Assembly (NCBI RefSeq): GCF_001571325.1
Contig: NZ_BCTO01000007.1
Location: forward strand, 186,001-250,000
DNA: 64,000 nt
Reading direction: 5' to 3'
Origin: Delftia tsuruhatensis NBRC 16741
Lineage (GTDB): Bacteria; Pseudomonadota; Gammaproteobacteria; Burkholderiales; Burkholderiaceae_C
Shown: positions 53,201-61,053 of the stretch, in pieces
Position numbering within the stretch: position 1 is the stretch's first letter
How the letters are laid out: every line of letters starts with the position of its first letter
The notes under the pieces: model-generated
Databases searched by the model: none
Seen by the model: only the letters and a program-made list of their open reading frames with translations
What the model was told of the DNA's origin: nothing
Made by a program: the position numbers and the translations under genes

Positions 53201-54019
53201 TCACACCAGCCCGTGCGAGAGCAGGTAGGTGATGGCATGGGCCACCATGGCCGCCTCCAGGCCATAGCGCCAGAACAGGAAGCCGCCCACGGCGCCGTGG
53301 ACGACCTCAAACAGCAGCAACTGCAGCACCAGCGCGTCCGACAGGCCGCCCCAGGTGCTCCAGGCCAGGGCCAGCTGCAGCATGCCCCACAGCAGGGCCG
53401 ACAGCATGACGGACCACCAGCCCAGCGTCCATCCCGGGCGGCGGTCTGTGCGCCCGCTCAGCCGCCACAGCAGCCACATCACCAGCGTCATGCCGCCCAG
53501 CCGCATCACCAGCTCGGCCGTGATGCCCGCGTACAGCATCTTGGCGCCCAGCGGCATGGCGTAGACGGGGTCGATCAGGGTCAGGTCGTCGGGCCAGGCC
53601 AGGGCCAGGGTCACCAGCCAGGCCGCGCCGACCACGCCGCCGGCCAGCCCCGGCAGCGTGAGGTAGCGCACGGCGCGCTGGGGCGAACGCCCGGCCACCC
53701 AGGTGGTCAGCAGCGGTGCGGACAGGCCCAGCCGCGGCCCCAGCCACACGCCCACGCCCACGGGCAGGGCCAGCAGCGCGGCCATCACGCCGATGCCGGT
53801 GAGCGGCGTGACCAGCGGCTCCACGGGCAGGCCCAGCATGCGCATCCAGTCGGGCAGCACGAACCAGGCCATGGCCGCCACGCCGGGCAGCCCCAGCAGC
53901 CAGAGCACCGTGAAGATGCGCCAGCTCAGCCGGGGCAGTGCGGGTGCGGCATAGGCCGATGGCGCGGGCATGAGAGTGGACACGGGGCCGGTGGTGGGCA
54001 GGCTGGCGTTGTCAGTCAC
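53201..54019 (-). CDS. CPBP-family intramembrane metalloprotease-like protein
   Basis: Predicted 272-residue membrane protein with about eight hydrophobic segments. The CPBP (abortive-infection/Rce1-like) features are present in reduced form: GITAELVMRLGGMT for the EExxxR motif (only one Glu), VVHGAVGGFLFWRYG and MVAHAITYLL for the His motifs. A long first cytoplasmic segment (residues 1-30) precedes TM1. It overlaps the end of pepP by eight bases. Function uncertain; protease activity is not assured because of the single Glu. Confidence 0.72.
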   Translation of the reverse strand: MTDNASLPTTGPVSTLMPAPSAYAAPALPRLSWRIFTVLWLLGLPGVAAMAWFVLPDWMRMLGLPVEPLVTPLTGIGVMAALLALPVGVGVWLGPRLGLSAPLLTTWVAGRSPQRAVRYLTLPGLAGGVVGAAWLVTLALAWPDDLTLIDPVYAMPLGAKMLYAGITAELVMRLGGMTLVMWLLWRLSGRTDRRPGWTLGWWSVMLSALLWGMLQLALAWSTWGGLSDALVLQLLLFEVVHGAVGGFLFWRYGLEAAMVAHAITYLLSHGLV

Positions 54020-55394
54020 GCATCAAGGCTTCTATCTCGTCGGGCTCCACGGGCACGCCGCGCGTGATCAGCTCGCAGCCGGTCTCGGTGACGATGGCAT
54101 CGTCCTCGATGCGGATGCCGATGTTGTGGAACTGCTCGGGCACGCCGGCCGCAGGGCGCACGTAGATGCCCGGCTCGATGGTGGTGCACATTCCCGGACG
54201 CAGGATGCGGCTGGGGCGGTTGGTGATGGTCTCGCCCGACAGCGGGTCCTTGCGCTCGTGCGACTGGCCCAGCTCCGAAGGCTCCACATAGCTGCCGCAG
54301 TCATGCACGTCCATGCCCAGCCAGTGGCCGGTGCGGTGCATGTAGAACTGGAAGAAGGCGCGCTGCTCGATCACGTCCTGGGCATTGCCATAGACCTTTT
54401 TGTCCAGCAGGCCCAGATCCAGCATGCCCTGCGCCAGCACGGCCACGGTGGCGTCGTGCGGATCGTTGAAGCGCGCGCCGGCCCGCGTGGCCGCCACGGC
54501 AGCCTTCTGGCTTTCCAGCACCAGCTCGTAGAGCGCGCGCTGCGGGCCGGTGAAGCGGCCATCGGCGGGGAAGGTGCGCGTGATGTCGCTGGCGTAGCCG
54601 TCGAGCTCGCAGCCGGCGTCGATGAGCACCAGTTCGCCCGCGCGCACGGGGGCCTTGTCGGCCTGGTAGTGCAGCACGCAGGCATTGGCGCCGGCGGCCA
54701 CGATGGAGCCGTAGGCCACGTACTGCGAGCCCTGCTGGCGGAATTCATGCAGCAGCTCGGCATCCAGGTGGTATTCACGCACTTCCTGGCCTGCGCGCAG
54801 CATGCGCGCCGAGCGCTGCATGGCGCGGATATGGGCCTGGGCGCTGATGGCGGCGGCGCGGCGCATGATGTCCTGCTCGTGGGCGTCCTTGACCAGGCGC
54901 ATCTCGTCCAGCAGCGTGCACAGGTCGCCCTGCTCGGACGGGCACAGCGCGCCAAAGCGCACCCGTGCGCGCACCTGGCCCAGCCAGCCTTCCACGCGCA
55001 CGGCCAGCCCTTCGTGCGTGGCGAACGGATACCAGAGGCGGCCCCGGTTCTCCAGCAGGCGGGGCAGGCGCGTATCGATCTCGGAGCTGGAGAACGCCTG
55101 GCTCACGCCCAGCGTGGCCACGGCAGCCTCGGGGCCCAGGCGGATGCCGTCCCAGATTTCGCGCTCCAGGTCCTTGGGCTGGCAAAACAGCACGCTGGAG
55201 CCATCGGCGGCCAGTACCAGGCAGGCATTGGGCTCGGCAAAGCCGGTCAGGTAATAGAAATAGCTGTCGTGGCGGTACAGATAGCCGGTGTCCCGGTTGC
55301 GCTGGCGCTCGGGAGCGGTGGGAATGATGGCGATGCCGCCGGCGCCCAACTGGGCGGCCAAGCGTGCGCGGCGTTGGGCATAAACAGATGTCAT
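54012..55394 (-). CDS. pepP: Xaa-Pro aminopeptidase (aminopeptidase P)
   Basis: Predicted 460-residue dimetal aminopeptidase P that removes the N-terminal residue before Pro. N-terminal domain RRARLAAQLGAGGIAIIPTAPE and YRHDSYFYYLTGF; catalytic pita-bread domain with metal ligands Asp (VLIDAGCE), Asp (ASDITRTFP), His (HRTGHWLGMDVHD), Glu (TIEPGIYV) and Glu (RIEDDAIVT). All ligands intact, full length. Start at ATG 55394 giving MTSVYAQRR. Cytoplasmic. Confidence 0.94.
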   Translation of the reverse strand: MTSVYAQRRARLAAQLGAGGIAIIPTAPERQRNRDTGYLYRHDSYFYYLTGFAEPNACLVLAADGSSVLFCQPKDLEREIWDGIRLGPEAAVATLGVSQAFSSSEIDTRLPRLLENRGRLWYPFATHEGLAVRVEGWLGQVRARVRFGALCPSEQGDLCTLLDEMRLVKDAHEQDIMRRAAAISAQAHIRAMQRSARMLRAGQEVREYHLDAELLHEFRQQGSQYVAYGSIVAAGANACVLHYQADKAPVRAGELVLIDAGCELDGYASDITRTFPADGRFTGPQRALYELVLESQKAAVAATRAGARFNDPHDATVAVLAQGMLDLGLLDKKVYGNAQDVIEQRAFFQFYMHRTGHWLGMDVHDCGSYVEPSELGQSHERKDPLSGETITNRPSRILRPGMCTTIEPGIYVRPAAGVPEQFHNIGIRIEDDAIVTETGCELITRGVPVEPDEIEALMRD

Positions 55395-55494
55395 GCAGCT
55401 ATCGTACTGCCGTCCGGGGTTCTCCACAGTCCCCGGAACAGGGGAAGGAGGGGGGCAGTCGGCCGGCGTCAGGTGGACTTCAGCGCAGACACCG

Positions 55495-56025
55495 TCACTG
55501 CCCCAGGGCGCGCCGATTCCAGGGCGCCTTCATCAGCATGCGCGCCAGTCCGCAAAAGCCGGTGGCACCAGCCACGATCAGACCGCAGCCCACGAAGGCC
55601 GAGAGCAGGTGCCACCACGGTGAAACCGTGGCACCGAGCACGGCGCCCAGCAGTGCCAGCCCGCCCGCACCCAGTTGCACCTGGCGCTGCAGCTCCAGCG
55701 GCTGGCGGCTGTCGTGCAGCACGGGCAGGCCTTCGGCCTTCCAGGCGTCCAGGCCGCCGTCGAGCACATGGCCGGCACAGCCGGGCGGCAAGGCAGCCGC
55801 CAGGGCCTGGGCGTTGAGCCGCGTGCGGTTGCCGGAACGGCAGTGAAAGACCACGGCGGCCGGCGCATCGCCCCAGGCCTGGGCGCCCAGGCGCTCCATG
55901 GGCATGCTGCGGGCGCCTGCCATGCGTTCGCGCGCATGTTCGTCGGGCGCGCGGATGTCGATGAGCCAGGCGCCTTGCGCCTGCAACTGGCGGGCGGCCT
56001 GGGCCGAGATGAGGGGAAGGGACAT
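55495..56025 (-). CDS. Rhodanese-domain protein with C-terminal membrane segments
   Basis: Predicted 176-residue protein: rhodanese domain (residues about 5-105) with active-site Cys62 in FHCRSGNRT, followed by a hydrophobic DUF2892-like region (GAGGLALLGAVLGATV, LLSAFVGCGLIVAGATGF) that anchors it in the inner membrane. Rhodaneses handle sulfane sulfur. It follows the ArsR gene in the same direction and faces a metallo-beta-lactamase persulfide dioxygenase, so it fits a sulfide-detoxification module. ATG 56025 chosen. Confidence 0.87.
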   Translation of the reverse strand: MSLPLISAQAARQLQAQGAWLIDIRAPDEHARERMAGARSMPMERLGAQAWGDAPAAVVFHCRSGNRTRLNAQALAAALPPGCAGHVLDGGLDAWKAEGLPVLHDSRQPLELQRQVQLGAGGLALLGAVLGATVSPWWHLLSAFVGCGLIVAGATGFCGLARMLMKAPWNRRALGQ

Positions 56026-56050
56026 GGGACGACTCCTGGGGTGGGGGTTT

Positions 56051-56368
56051 TCAGGGACAGAAGATGCTCTTGAGTGCCGCCACCAGCTTTTGCGCATCGG
56101 GATCGGCGATGCGGTAGTACAGGGTCTGCGACTCGCGGCGGTAGGCGACCAGGCCCTCCTCGCGCATGCGCGCCAGATGCTGGGACAGGGCCGACTGGCT
56201 CAGCGGGATGCGCTCCAGCAGCCCGCCCACCGACAGCTCGCCATGCTCGATCAGCAGGCACAGCACCAGCAGGCGCCTCTCGTTGCCCACGGCGCGCAGC
56301 AGGGCGGCGGCGCGCGCCGCACCCTGCTGCAGGAAAGCCTGTTCGGAGGAGAGGATGGGTTGGTTCAT
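56051..56368 (-). CDS. bigR: ArsR-family regulator, BigR/SqrR-like persulfide sensor
   Basis: Predicted 105-residue ArsR protein with winged helix-turn-helix SVGGLLERIPLSQSALSQHL and MREEGLVAYRRESQTLYYRI. Cys37 (LLVLCLLIEHG) and Cys104 (KSIFCP) are placed like the two Cys of BigR/SqrR that form a tetrasulfide on persulfide exposure. No other metal motif. Located between the rhodanese and the divergent persulfide dioxygenase gene, over an AT-rich palindromic region, as in BigR operons. Name is by family resemblance. Confidence 0.82.
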   Translation of the reverse strand: MNQPILSSEQAFLQQGAARAAALLRAVGNERRLLVLCLLIEHGELSVGGLLERIPLSQSALSQHLARMREEGLVAYRRESQTLYYRIADPDAQKLVAALKSIFCP

Positions 56369-56381
56369 GATTAAGAAAAAT

Positions 56382-56400
56382 CTAATTTAGCAAATTCTAA
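56382..56400. promoter_or_regulatory. BigR-type operator/promoter region
   Basis: AT-rich stretch in a GC-rich setting holding CTAA-T-TTAG (56382-56390) overlapping TTAG-N6-CTAA (56387-56400). It lies between the divergent bigR-like and persulfide dioxygenase genes. Confidence 0.6.
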
Positions 56401-56449
56401 TATACTTGCCGGCAGGCTGCACTGGAGCCATCGACAAAGGAGTGCTTTC

Positions 56450-57346
56450 ATGACCTCGCCGCTGCGCATCGCGCCATTCTTCGACGAAGCCACCCATACC
56501 GTGACCTACCTGGTCTGGGATGCGAACACGGGCGAGGCCGCCGCCATCGACCCCGTGCTCGACTACGACCATGCCAGCGGCCAGGCCCACACCGGCTCGG
56601 CCGATGCCGTGCTGGCCGCCGCGCAGGCCCAGGGCCTGCGCCTGCGCTGGATCCTGGAAACCCATGCGCATGCCGACCACCTCAGCGCGGCCCCGTACCT
56701 GCGCGAGCGCACGGGCGCCCCGATCGCCGTGGGCGAGCACATCCGCGAGGTGCAGCGCATCTTCCGCCCCGTCTTCAACCTGCCCGCGCCCGCCGGGGAG
56801 CCGCCTTTCGACCGACTGCTGGCAGACGGCGACAGCCTGCCCCTGGGCGGGCTGCGCATCGAGGTGCTGCACACGCCCGGCCATACGCCCGCCTGCGTGT
56901 CCTACCGCATCGAGGATGCGGTCTTCGTGGGCGATACGCTGTTCATGCCCGACTACGGCACGGCGCGCGCCGACTTTCCGGGCGGCGATGCGCGCACGCT
57001 GTTCCGCTCCATCCAGCGCCTGCTGGCCCTGCCGCCCGCAACACGCCTGTTCATGTGCCATGACTACAAGGCGCCGGGCCGCGACCGCCACGCCTGGGAA
57101 ACCACCGTTGCCGACCAACGTGCCGGCAACGTGCATGTGCACGCGGGCGTGGACGAGGCCAGCTTCGTGGCCATGCGCAACCGGCGCGACGCCACGCTGT
57201 CGGCGCCCGCCCTGCTGCTGCCCGCCATCCAGGTCAACATGCACGCAGGCCATTGGCCCGAGGCCGAGGCCAACGGCGTGCACTACCTCAAAATTCCGCT
57301 GCGCATGAAGCATCGGCCCCAGGCAGCGGACGCGAAGCAGGCGTAG
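56450..57346 (+). CDS. Metallo-beta-lactamase-fold hydrolase, persulfide dioxygenase-like
   Basis: Predicted 298-residue MBL protein of the ETHE1/Blh group, which oxidises glutathione persulfide to sulfite. Metal motif ETHAHADHLSAAPYL (His72, His74, Asp76, His77), HTPGHTPACVSY (His), FVGDTLFMPDYGTARADFPG (Asp), and FMCHDYKAPGRD (His). The DYGTARADF segment is typical of Blh. Divergent from the BigR-like regulator and cotranscribed with the OsmC gene 57 bases downstream. Unlike some Blh proteins there is no fused rhodanese; a separate one is encoded across the promoter. Confidence 0.88.
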   Translation: MTSPLRIAPFFDEATHTVTYLVWDANTGEAAAIDPVLDYDHASGQAHTGSADAVLAAAQAQGLRLRWILETHAHADHLSAAPYLRERTGAPIAVGEHIREVQRIFRPVFNLPAPAGEPPFDRLLADGDSLPLGGLRIEVLHTPGHTPACVSYRIEDAVFVGDTLFMPDYGTARADFPGGDARTLFRSIQRLLALPPATRLFMCHDYKAPGRDRHAWETTVADQRAGNVHVHAGVDEASFVAMRNRRDATLSAPALLLPAIQVNMHAGHWPEAEANGVHYLKIPLRMKHRPQAADAKQA

Positions 57347-57403
57347 AGTCGTCCGTTGGCTCCCCCACCCCTCTTGCGACACCCCCAGGACAAAGGACCT
57401 TCC

Positions 57404-57814
57404 ATGATCCACAGCGCCCATGCCACCAGCACGGACACCCCCTATCGCGTCACGCTCGCAGACCCCCAAGGACACCGCTGGCACGTGGACGAGCCCGCGG
57501 ACAAGGGCGGCGGCGACACGGCGCCCAACCCCCTGCAGCTGCTGCTGTCGGCCCTGGGCGCCTGCACCACGGTCACGCTGCAGATGTATGCGGCGCGCAA
57601 GCAGTGGAAGCTGGAGCAGGTGGATGTGCAATTGCGCCTGAACCCCGAAGGCACGCCGGCCAGCGGCAACCTGATCGAACGCCAGATTACCCTGCAAGGC
57701 GACCTGGACGACGAACAGCGCCAGCGCCTGCTGCAGGTGGCCGAGGCCTGCCCCGTGCACAAGCTGCTGGCCGGCGAAGTGCACATCCAGACCGCGCTGC
57801 AGCTGCCCGCCTGA
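57404..57814 (+). CDS. OsmC-family peroxiredoxin-like protein
   Basis: Predicted 136-residue OsmC/Ohr-like protein that reduces organic hydroperoxides or handles sulfane sulfur. The two catalytic Cys are in LGACTTVTLQMYA (Cys54) and AEACPVHKLL (about Cys118), with Glu-containing PLQLLLSALGAC helix. ATG 57404 has AAAGGA upstream. Follows the persulfide dioxygenase gene and is followed by a strong hairpin. Full-length compared with the YhfA branch. Confidence 0.87.
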   Translation: MIHSAHATSTDTPYRVTLADPQGHRWHVDEPADKGGGDTAPNPLQLLLSALGACTTVTLQMYAARKQWKLEQVDVQLRLNPEGTPASGNLIERQITLQGDLDDEQRQRLLQVAEACPVHKLLAGEVHIQTALQLPA

Positions 57815-57835
57815 GCGAAGGACTGGCCACCATGC

Positions 57836-57869
57836 AAAAGGCCCTGCGGCAGGTATGCCGCAGGGCCTT
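57836..57869. terminator. Bidirectional hairpin terminator
   Basis: Thirteen-pair stem AAGGCCCTGCGGC/GCCGCAGGGCCTT with a six-base loop; TTTTG follows on the minus strand and a weak TTC on the plus strand. Between the convergent OsmC and small hypothetical genes. Confidence 0.85.
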
Positions 57870-57895
57870 CGGAGTGGACGGGGACATGGCCGGCG

Positions 57896-58192
57896 TCAGG
57901 CTTCGCTGACCTCGATCTCCCCCGTATCGACATAGAGTTCGAACTCCCGCTTGGCCAGCGACACGGTGATCGGCTGATCCTCCTGGGTCCAGGACAGCAC
58001 ATAGCTTCCGATGGCCGTGGCCACCTGCACACGGGTGCCACGCGGAATGTCTTCCAGTTGGCCATCGCCTACCCGGTGCTGCACATTGCCGGTGACCGTG
58101 GCTTCGAATTTCTCGGGGAATCGCTGGACTTCCACGGCGCTCTGGACCGCCTCTTCAGCGGCTTCGGCGTGCGTCTGTACGGATGTATTCAT
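57896..58192 (-). CDS. Hypothetical 98-residue protein
   Basis: No characterised family recognised. ATG 58192 has AGGAGA nine bases upstream; a much longer frame upstream lacks support. The N-terminal 30 residues are acidic and helical (TSVQTHAEAAEEAVQSAVEV), then a beta-rich domain with RFPEKFEATVTGNVQHRVGD, GTRVQVATAIGSYVLSWTQ and ITVSLAKREFELYVDTGEIE, resembling a small OB or SH3-like fold. No signal. A stable hairpin lies in its 5' leader and a terminator follows. Confidence 0.65.
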   Translation of the reverse strand: MNTSVQTHAEAAEEAVQSAVEVQRFPEKFEATVTGNVQHRVGDGQLEDIPRGTRVQVATAIGSYVLSWTQEDQPITVSLAKREFELYVDTGEIEVSEA

Positions 58193-58217
58193 GGCGTTTT
58201 CTCCTGTAAGAGTGAGG

Positions 58218-58246
58218 CCGGCGCCCGCCAAAAGGACGGGCGCCGG
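58218..58246 (-). other. Stable 5'-leader hairpin of the 98-residue gene
   Basis: Perfect ten-pair inverted repeat CCGGCGCCCG/CGGGCGCCGG with a nine-base loop, 25 bases upstream of the start. The loop carries UCCUUUUGG, which could pair with the AGGA of the ribosome site. Confidence 0.4.
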
Positions 58247-58383
58247 GCCGTTCCTCGAATGTAAACAATGTTCCTGAGAATGCGCTGTCAGCGAACAGGC
58301 CCAATATCTGCGATCCTGGTTTGCCTGCTGCGCCGAGCTGCACGACACTGGTGGCCTCCCCCACGAACCAGGCCGATCCGCCC

Positions 58384-59322
58384 ATGTCCGACACGTCCCC
58401 ACCCAACTCCCAGCCCCAGCACCTTCCCACCCGCACCGCCGACGTGGGCGGCATTCCCATCCAGCGCGCCATTCCGCAGCGCGCCCTGCGCAAGGTCGGT
58501 GCCTGGTGCTTTCTCGACCACGCCGGCCCCGCCGATCCCGCGCCGCCCGGCATGCAGGTCGGCCCGCATCCCCATATCGGCCTGCAGACCTTCACCTGGA
58601 TGATCCGCGGCGAAGTGCTGCACCGCGACAGCCTGGGCAACACCCAGATCATCCGGCCCGGACAGGTCAATCTGATGACGGCAGGCCACGGCATCGCCCA
58701 TTCCGAGGAAAGCCAGACGCCCTCGCACATCCACGCCGCCCAGCTGTGGATTGCGCTGCCCGAATCGCACCGCAACGGTCCGCCCCGCTTCCAGCACTAC
58801 CCCGAGCTGCCCAGGACCACGGTGGGGGACTTCACGGCCACGGTGCTGGCCGGCGAGGCGCTGGGCCTGACGTCGCCCGCCGAGGTGCACACGCCCCTGA
58901 TGAGCGTGGACCTGCATGCGGACAGCGCACGCAGCGCCAATGCCGTCGCCACGTTGCCGCTGCGCGCCGATTTCGAGCATGCCGTGCTCAGCCTGGAAGG
59001 TGACGTGCGCGTGAACGGCCAGCCGCTGCCGGTGGAGGAATTGCTCTACCTGCCCCTGGGCACGCCCTCGGTCGCCATCGAAGCGGCGCCCGGCAGCCGC
59101 CTGCTGGTCATTGGCGGCGAGCCCATGGATGAAGCCATCTTGCTGTGGTGGAACTTCGTGGCGCGCACGGGAGAGGAAATCGCCGAGGCCCGCGCGCAGT
59201 GGGAGGCCGAGACCCGGCAGCCCGCCACTGCGGCGCGCCGCTTCGGACCGCCGCTGGCTTCGCCCCTGGCGCCGCTGCATGCGCCTTCGCTGGACGGCGT
59301 GGTGCTGCGCGCCTCGCGCTGA
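58384..59322 (+). CDS. Pirin-family protein
   Basis: Predicted 312-residue bicupin of the pirin family, iron proteins of which several oxidise quercetin or act as redox sensors. Iron site in the N-terminal cupin: HPHIGLQTFTWMIRGEVLHRDS (HxH...H) plus TAGHGIAHSEES (His, Glu). The C-terminal cupin (MSVDLHADSARSANA, ELLYLPLGTPSVAIEAAPGS) is standard. ATG 58384 chosen. Monocistronic and convergent with the HPF gene. Confidence 0.88.
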   Translation: MSDTSPPNSQPQHLPTRTADVGGIPIQRAIPQRALRKVGAWCFLDHAGPADPAPPGMQVGPHPHIGLQTFTWMIRGEVLHRDSLGNTQIIRPGQVNLMTAGHGIAHSEESQTPSHIHAAQLWIALPESHRNGPPRFQHYPELPRTTVGDFTATVLAGEALGLTSPAEVHTPLMSVDLHADSARSANAVATLPLRADFEHAVLSLEGDVRVNGQPLPVEELLYLPLGTPSVAIEAAPGSRLLVIGGEPMDEAILLWWNFVARTGEEIAEARAQWEAETRQPATAARRFGPPLASPLAPLHAPSLDGVVLRASR

Positions 59323-59364
59323 AACGCGCCGTACCGCAGCCTTCGCGGCGATCGCCGCCCCAGC

Positions 59365-59391
59365 AAAAAGGCGCCCCGAAAGGGGCGCCTT
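59365..59391. terminator. Intrinsic terminator, strong on the minus strand
   Basis: Ten-pair stem AAGGCGCCCC/GGGGCGCCTT with loop GAAA; five T follow on the minus strand, after the HPF gene. Also faces the pirin gene. Confidence 0.85.
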
Positions 59392-59419
59392 GCCGTTGAT
59401 GTTGCGGGAGTTTCGAGGG

Positions 59420-59800
59420 TCAGGCCGGGCTGGCCGCATCCACCTCGGTGCCATCTTCCACGCCGCGCACGCTCTCGCGGCCATGCTTGTCCTTGAGCTT
59501 GCCCAGATCGGTTTCCACCGCCCGCTTCAGCTTATCGATGGCGGCGTTGAAGGCGTCCTTGACCTTCTCGGCCTCGGCGTTCACGGCGATCGGCGGGCGT
59601 CCATTGGCCCGGGTCTCCAGAACGCAGCGCTTGCCGGGAGCCCCCGAGGTCTTGAGCGCATCGACACCCGTGAGGAACACCTCCACGCGCACCACATAGT
59701 CCTTCAATCTCGCCAGCTTGGCGTTGATTTCTTCCTGCGCCCATTGCGCCAAGGACTCGCCACCCTGGATCGAATCGTCGGCATGAACCTGAACTTGCAT
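59420..59800 (-). CDS. hpf: Ribosome hibernation-promoting factor (HPF/RaiA family)
   Basis: Predicted 126-residue HPF/RaiA protein that binds the ribosome decoding centre in stationary phase. MQVQVHADDSIQGGE, then LARLKDYVVRVEVFLTGVDA, ANGRPPIAVNAEAEKVKDAFNAAIDKLKRAVETDL shows the beta-alpha-beta-beta-beta-alpha fold. The C-terminal tail after KHGRESV is short, so it is the short form. ATG 59800 has a near-perfect AGGAGG, seven bases upstream. The gene is not next to rpoN, unlike many proteobacteria. Confidence 0.82.
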   Translation of the reverse strand: MQVQVHADDSIQGGESLAQWAQEEINAKLARLKDYVVRVEVFLTGVDALKTSGAPGKRCVLETRANGRPPIAVNAEAEKVKDAFNAAIDKLKRAVETDLGKLKDKHGRESVRGVEDGTEVDAASPA

Positions 59801-60171
59801 GCATATCCTCCTAGTCGCCAAAAGCCGCACCACCGGCGCGGCGGGGTTGTCGGGGCCATTGATGAACTGGCGAAACCATCGTAACGCCATGCGGGCTGCC
59901 TGCACAGCAAGTCGCACCCTGCGTCGTCAGGTTTTTCGCACTGCAGCATCCGCAGTCCCCACCCTGCCTACAGGCTACACCCAGAGGGGCGACGCCGGGT
60001 TCAGCGCGCTGAAGAAGCTTGAGATGCCTCAAGACAACTCTTGCATTCACCTACACCTATTTGCGGTGATGGCCCTGCGCCGGTCGCGGGCGTTCAACCC
60101 CTTCCTACAGGTCGCAGGCACGATTGGGCTTACAACGTGACCATCAGGACTTTCCCCTTGCCCCCCACCCC
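59801..60171. other. Intergenic region, 371 bases, nothing clear
   Basis: Between divergent hpf and the amidotransferase-like hydrolase gene. It contains the hpf ribosome site and short weak inverted repeats only; no gene, terminator or recognisable operator was seen. Confidence 0.6.
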
Positions 60172-61053
60172 ATGAGCCCACTTGCCTCACGCCGCCTCAA
60201 GATCGGCCTTTCGGCCTGTTTCTCCCATGCGGACCCGCAGCGTCCGCTTTTCACGGGCAAGACGCTGCAGTACGTGGAGCAATCGATAGCGCACTGGATC
60301 ATGTCGGCCGGCGCCATGGTGGTGATGGTGCCCTGCCCCACAGGCGAGACCGCGCGCGGCGATGTGACGCTGGAGCACTATGCCGAGTGGCTGGATGGCG
60401 TGGTCATGCATGGCGGCGCCGACGTCTGGCCCGGCAGCTATGGCGAGGAACCCATGCGCCCCGAATGGCTGGGCGACCGCGTGCGCGATCTCTACGACCT
60501 GGCCGTGGTCGAGGCGTTTTCCCAGGCCGGCAAGCCCATCTTCGGCGTCTGCCGCGGTCTGCAGCTGATCAACGTAGCCTTCGGCGGAACGCTCTACCAG
60601 GACATCGAGACCCAGGTGCCCGGCTCGCAGCTGCACCGCAATCCCACCGAGTACGACCGCCACTACCACGACATCGCCATCGTGCCCGGCAGCCGGCTGG
60701 AGGCGCTGTACCCCACGCTGGACCGCGCACGCGTCAACAGCATCCACCACCAGGGCATCAAGGACGTGGCGCCAGAGTTCGATGTGGAGGCCTGGAGCCT
60801 GCCCGACCGCATTCCCGAGGCCATCTTCCGCAAGCCCGGCACGCTCAAGAGCTATATCGCGGCCACGCAGTGGCACCCCGAATTCCAGTTCCGCAACCCG
60901 GACACCAGCACGCTGGATGACAGCGTGCTGCTGCGCGACTTCCTGGCCGCCTGCTCACGCGCCCGCGTGAGCCCGGCCGTGAGCCACAGCCCCTTCCAGA
61001 TCCGCAACCGCGCCGCGCGCCTGCTGCGCCGCGCCTTGCTTCGCAGGCATTGA
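60172..61053 (+). CDS. Gamma-glutamyl-gamma-aminobutyrate hydrolase-family protein (class I amidotransferase-like, C26)
   Basis: Predicted 293-residue protein of the PuuD/YcjL family, which hydrolyses gamma-glutamyl amides. Nucleophile elbow PIFGVCRGLQLINVAFGG (catalytic Cys), DGVVMHGGADVWP oxyanion loop, VNSIHHQGIKDVA and ATQWHPEFQF with the catalytic His-Glu. The C-terminal 25 residues are Arg/Ala-rich and overlap the antisense LysR gene. ATG 60172 chosen; no puu genes are near, so the substrate is open. Confidence 0.85.
   Translation: MSPLASRRLKIGLSACFSHADPQRPLFTGKTLQYVEQSIAHWIMSAGAMVVMVPCPTGETARGDVTLEHYAEWLDGVVMHGGADVWPGSYGEEPMRPEWLGDRVRDLYDLAVVEAFSQAGKPIFGVCRGLQLINVAFGGTLYQDIETQVPGSQLHRNPTEYDRHYHDIAIVPGSRLEALYPTLDRARVNSIHHQGIKDVAPEFDVEAWSLPDRIPEAIFRKPGTLKSYIAATQWHPEFQFRNPDTSTLDDSVLLRDFLAACSRARVSPAVSHSPFQIRNRAARLLRRALLRRH

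Noticed and set aside
55413..55437. TCCGGGG/CCCCGGA inverted repeat near pepP
   Set aside because: Seven pairs with an 11-base loop and no T-run; too weak to call as a terminator for the rhodanese gene.
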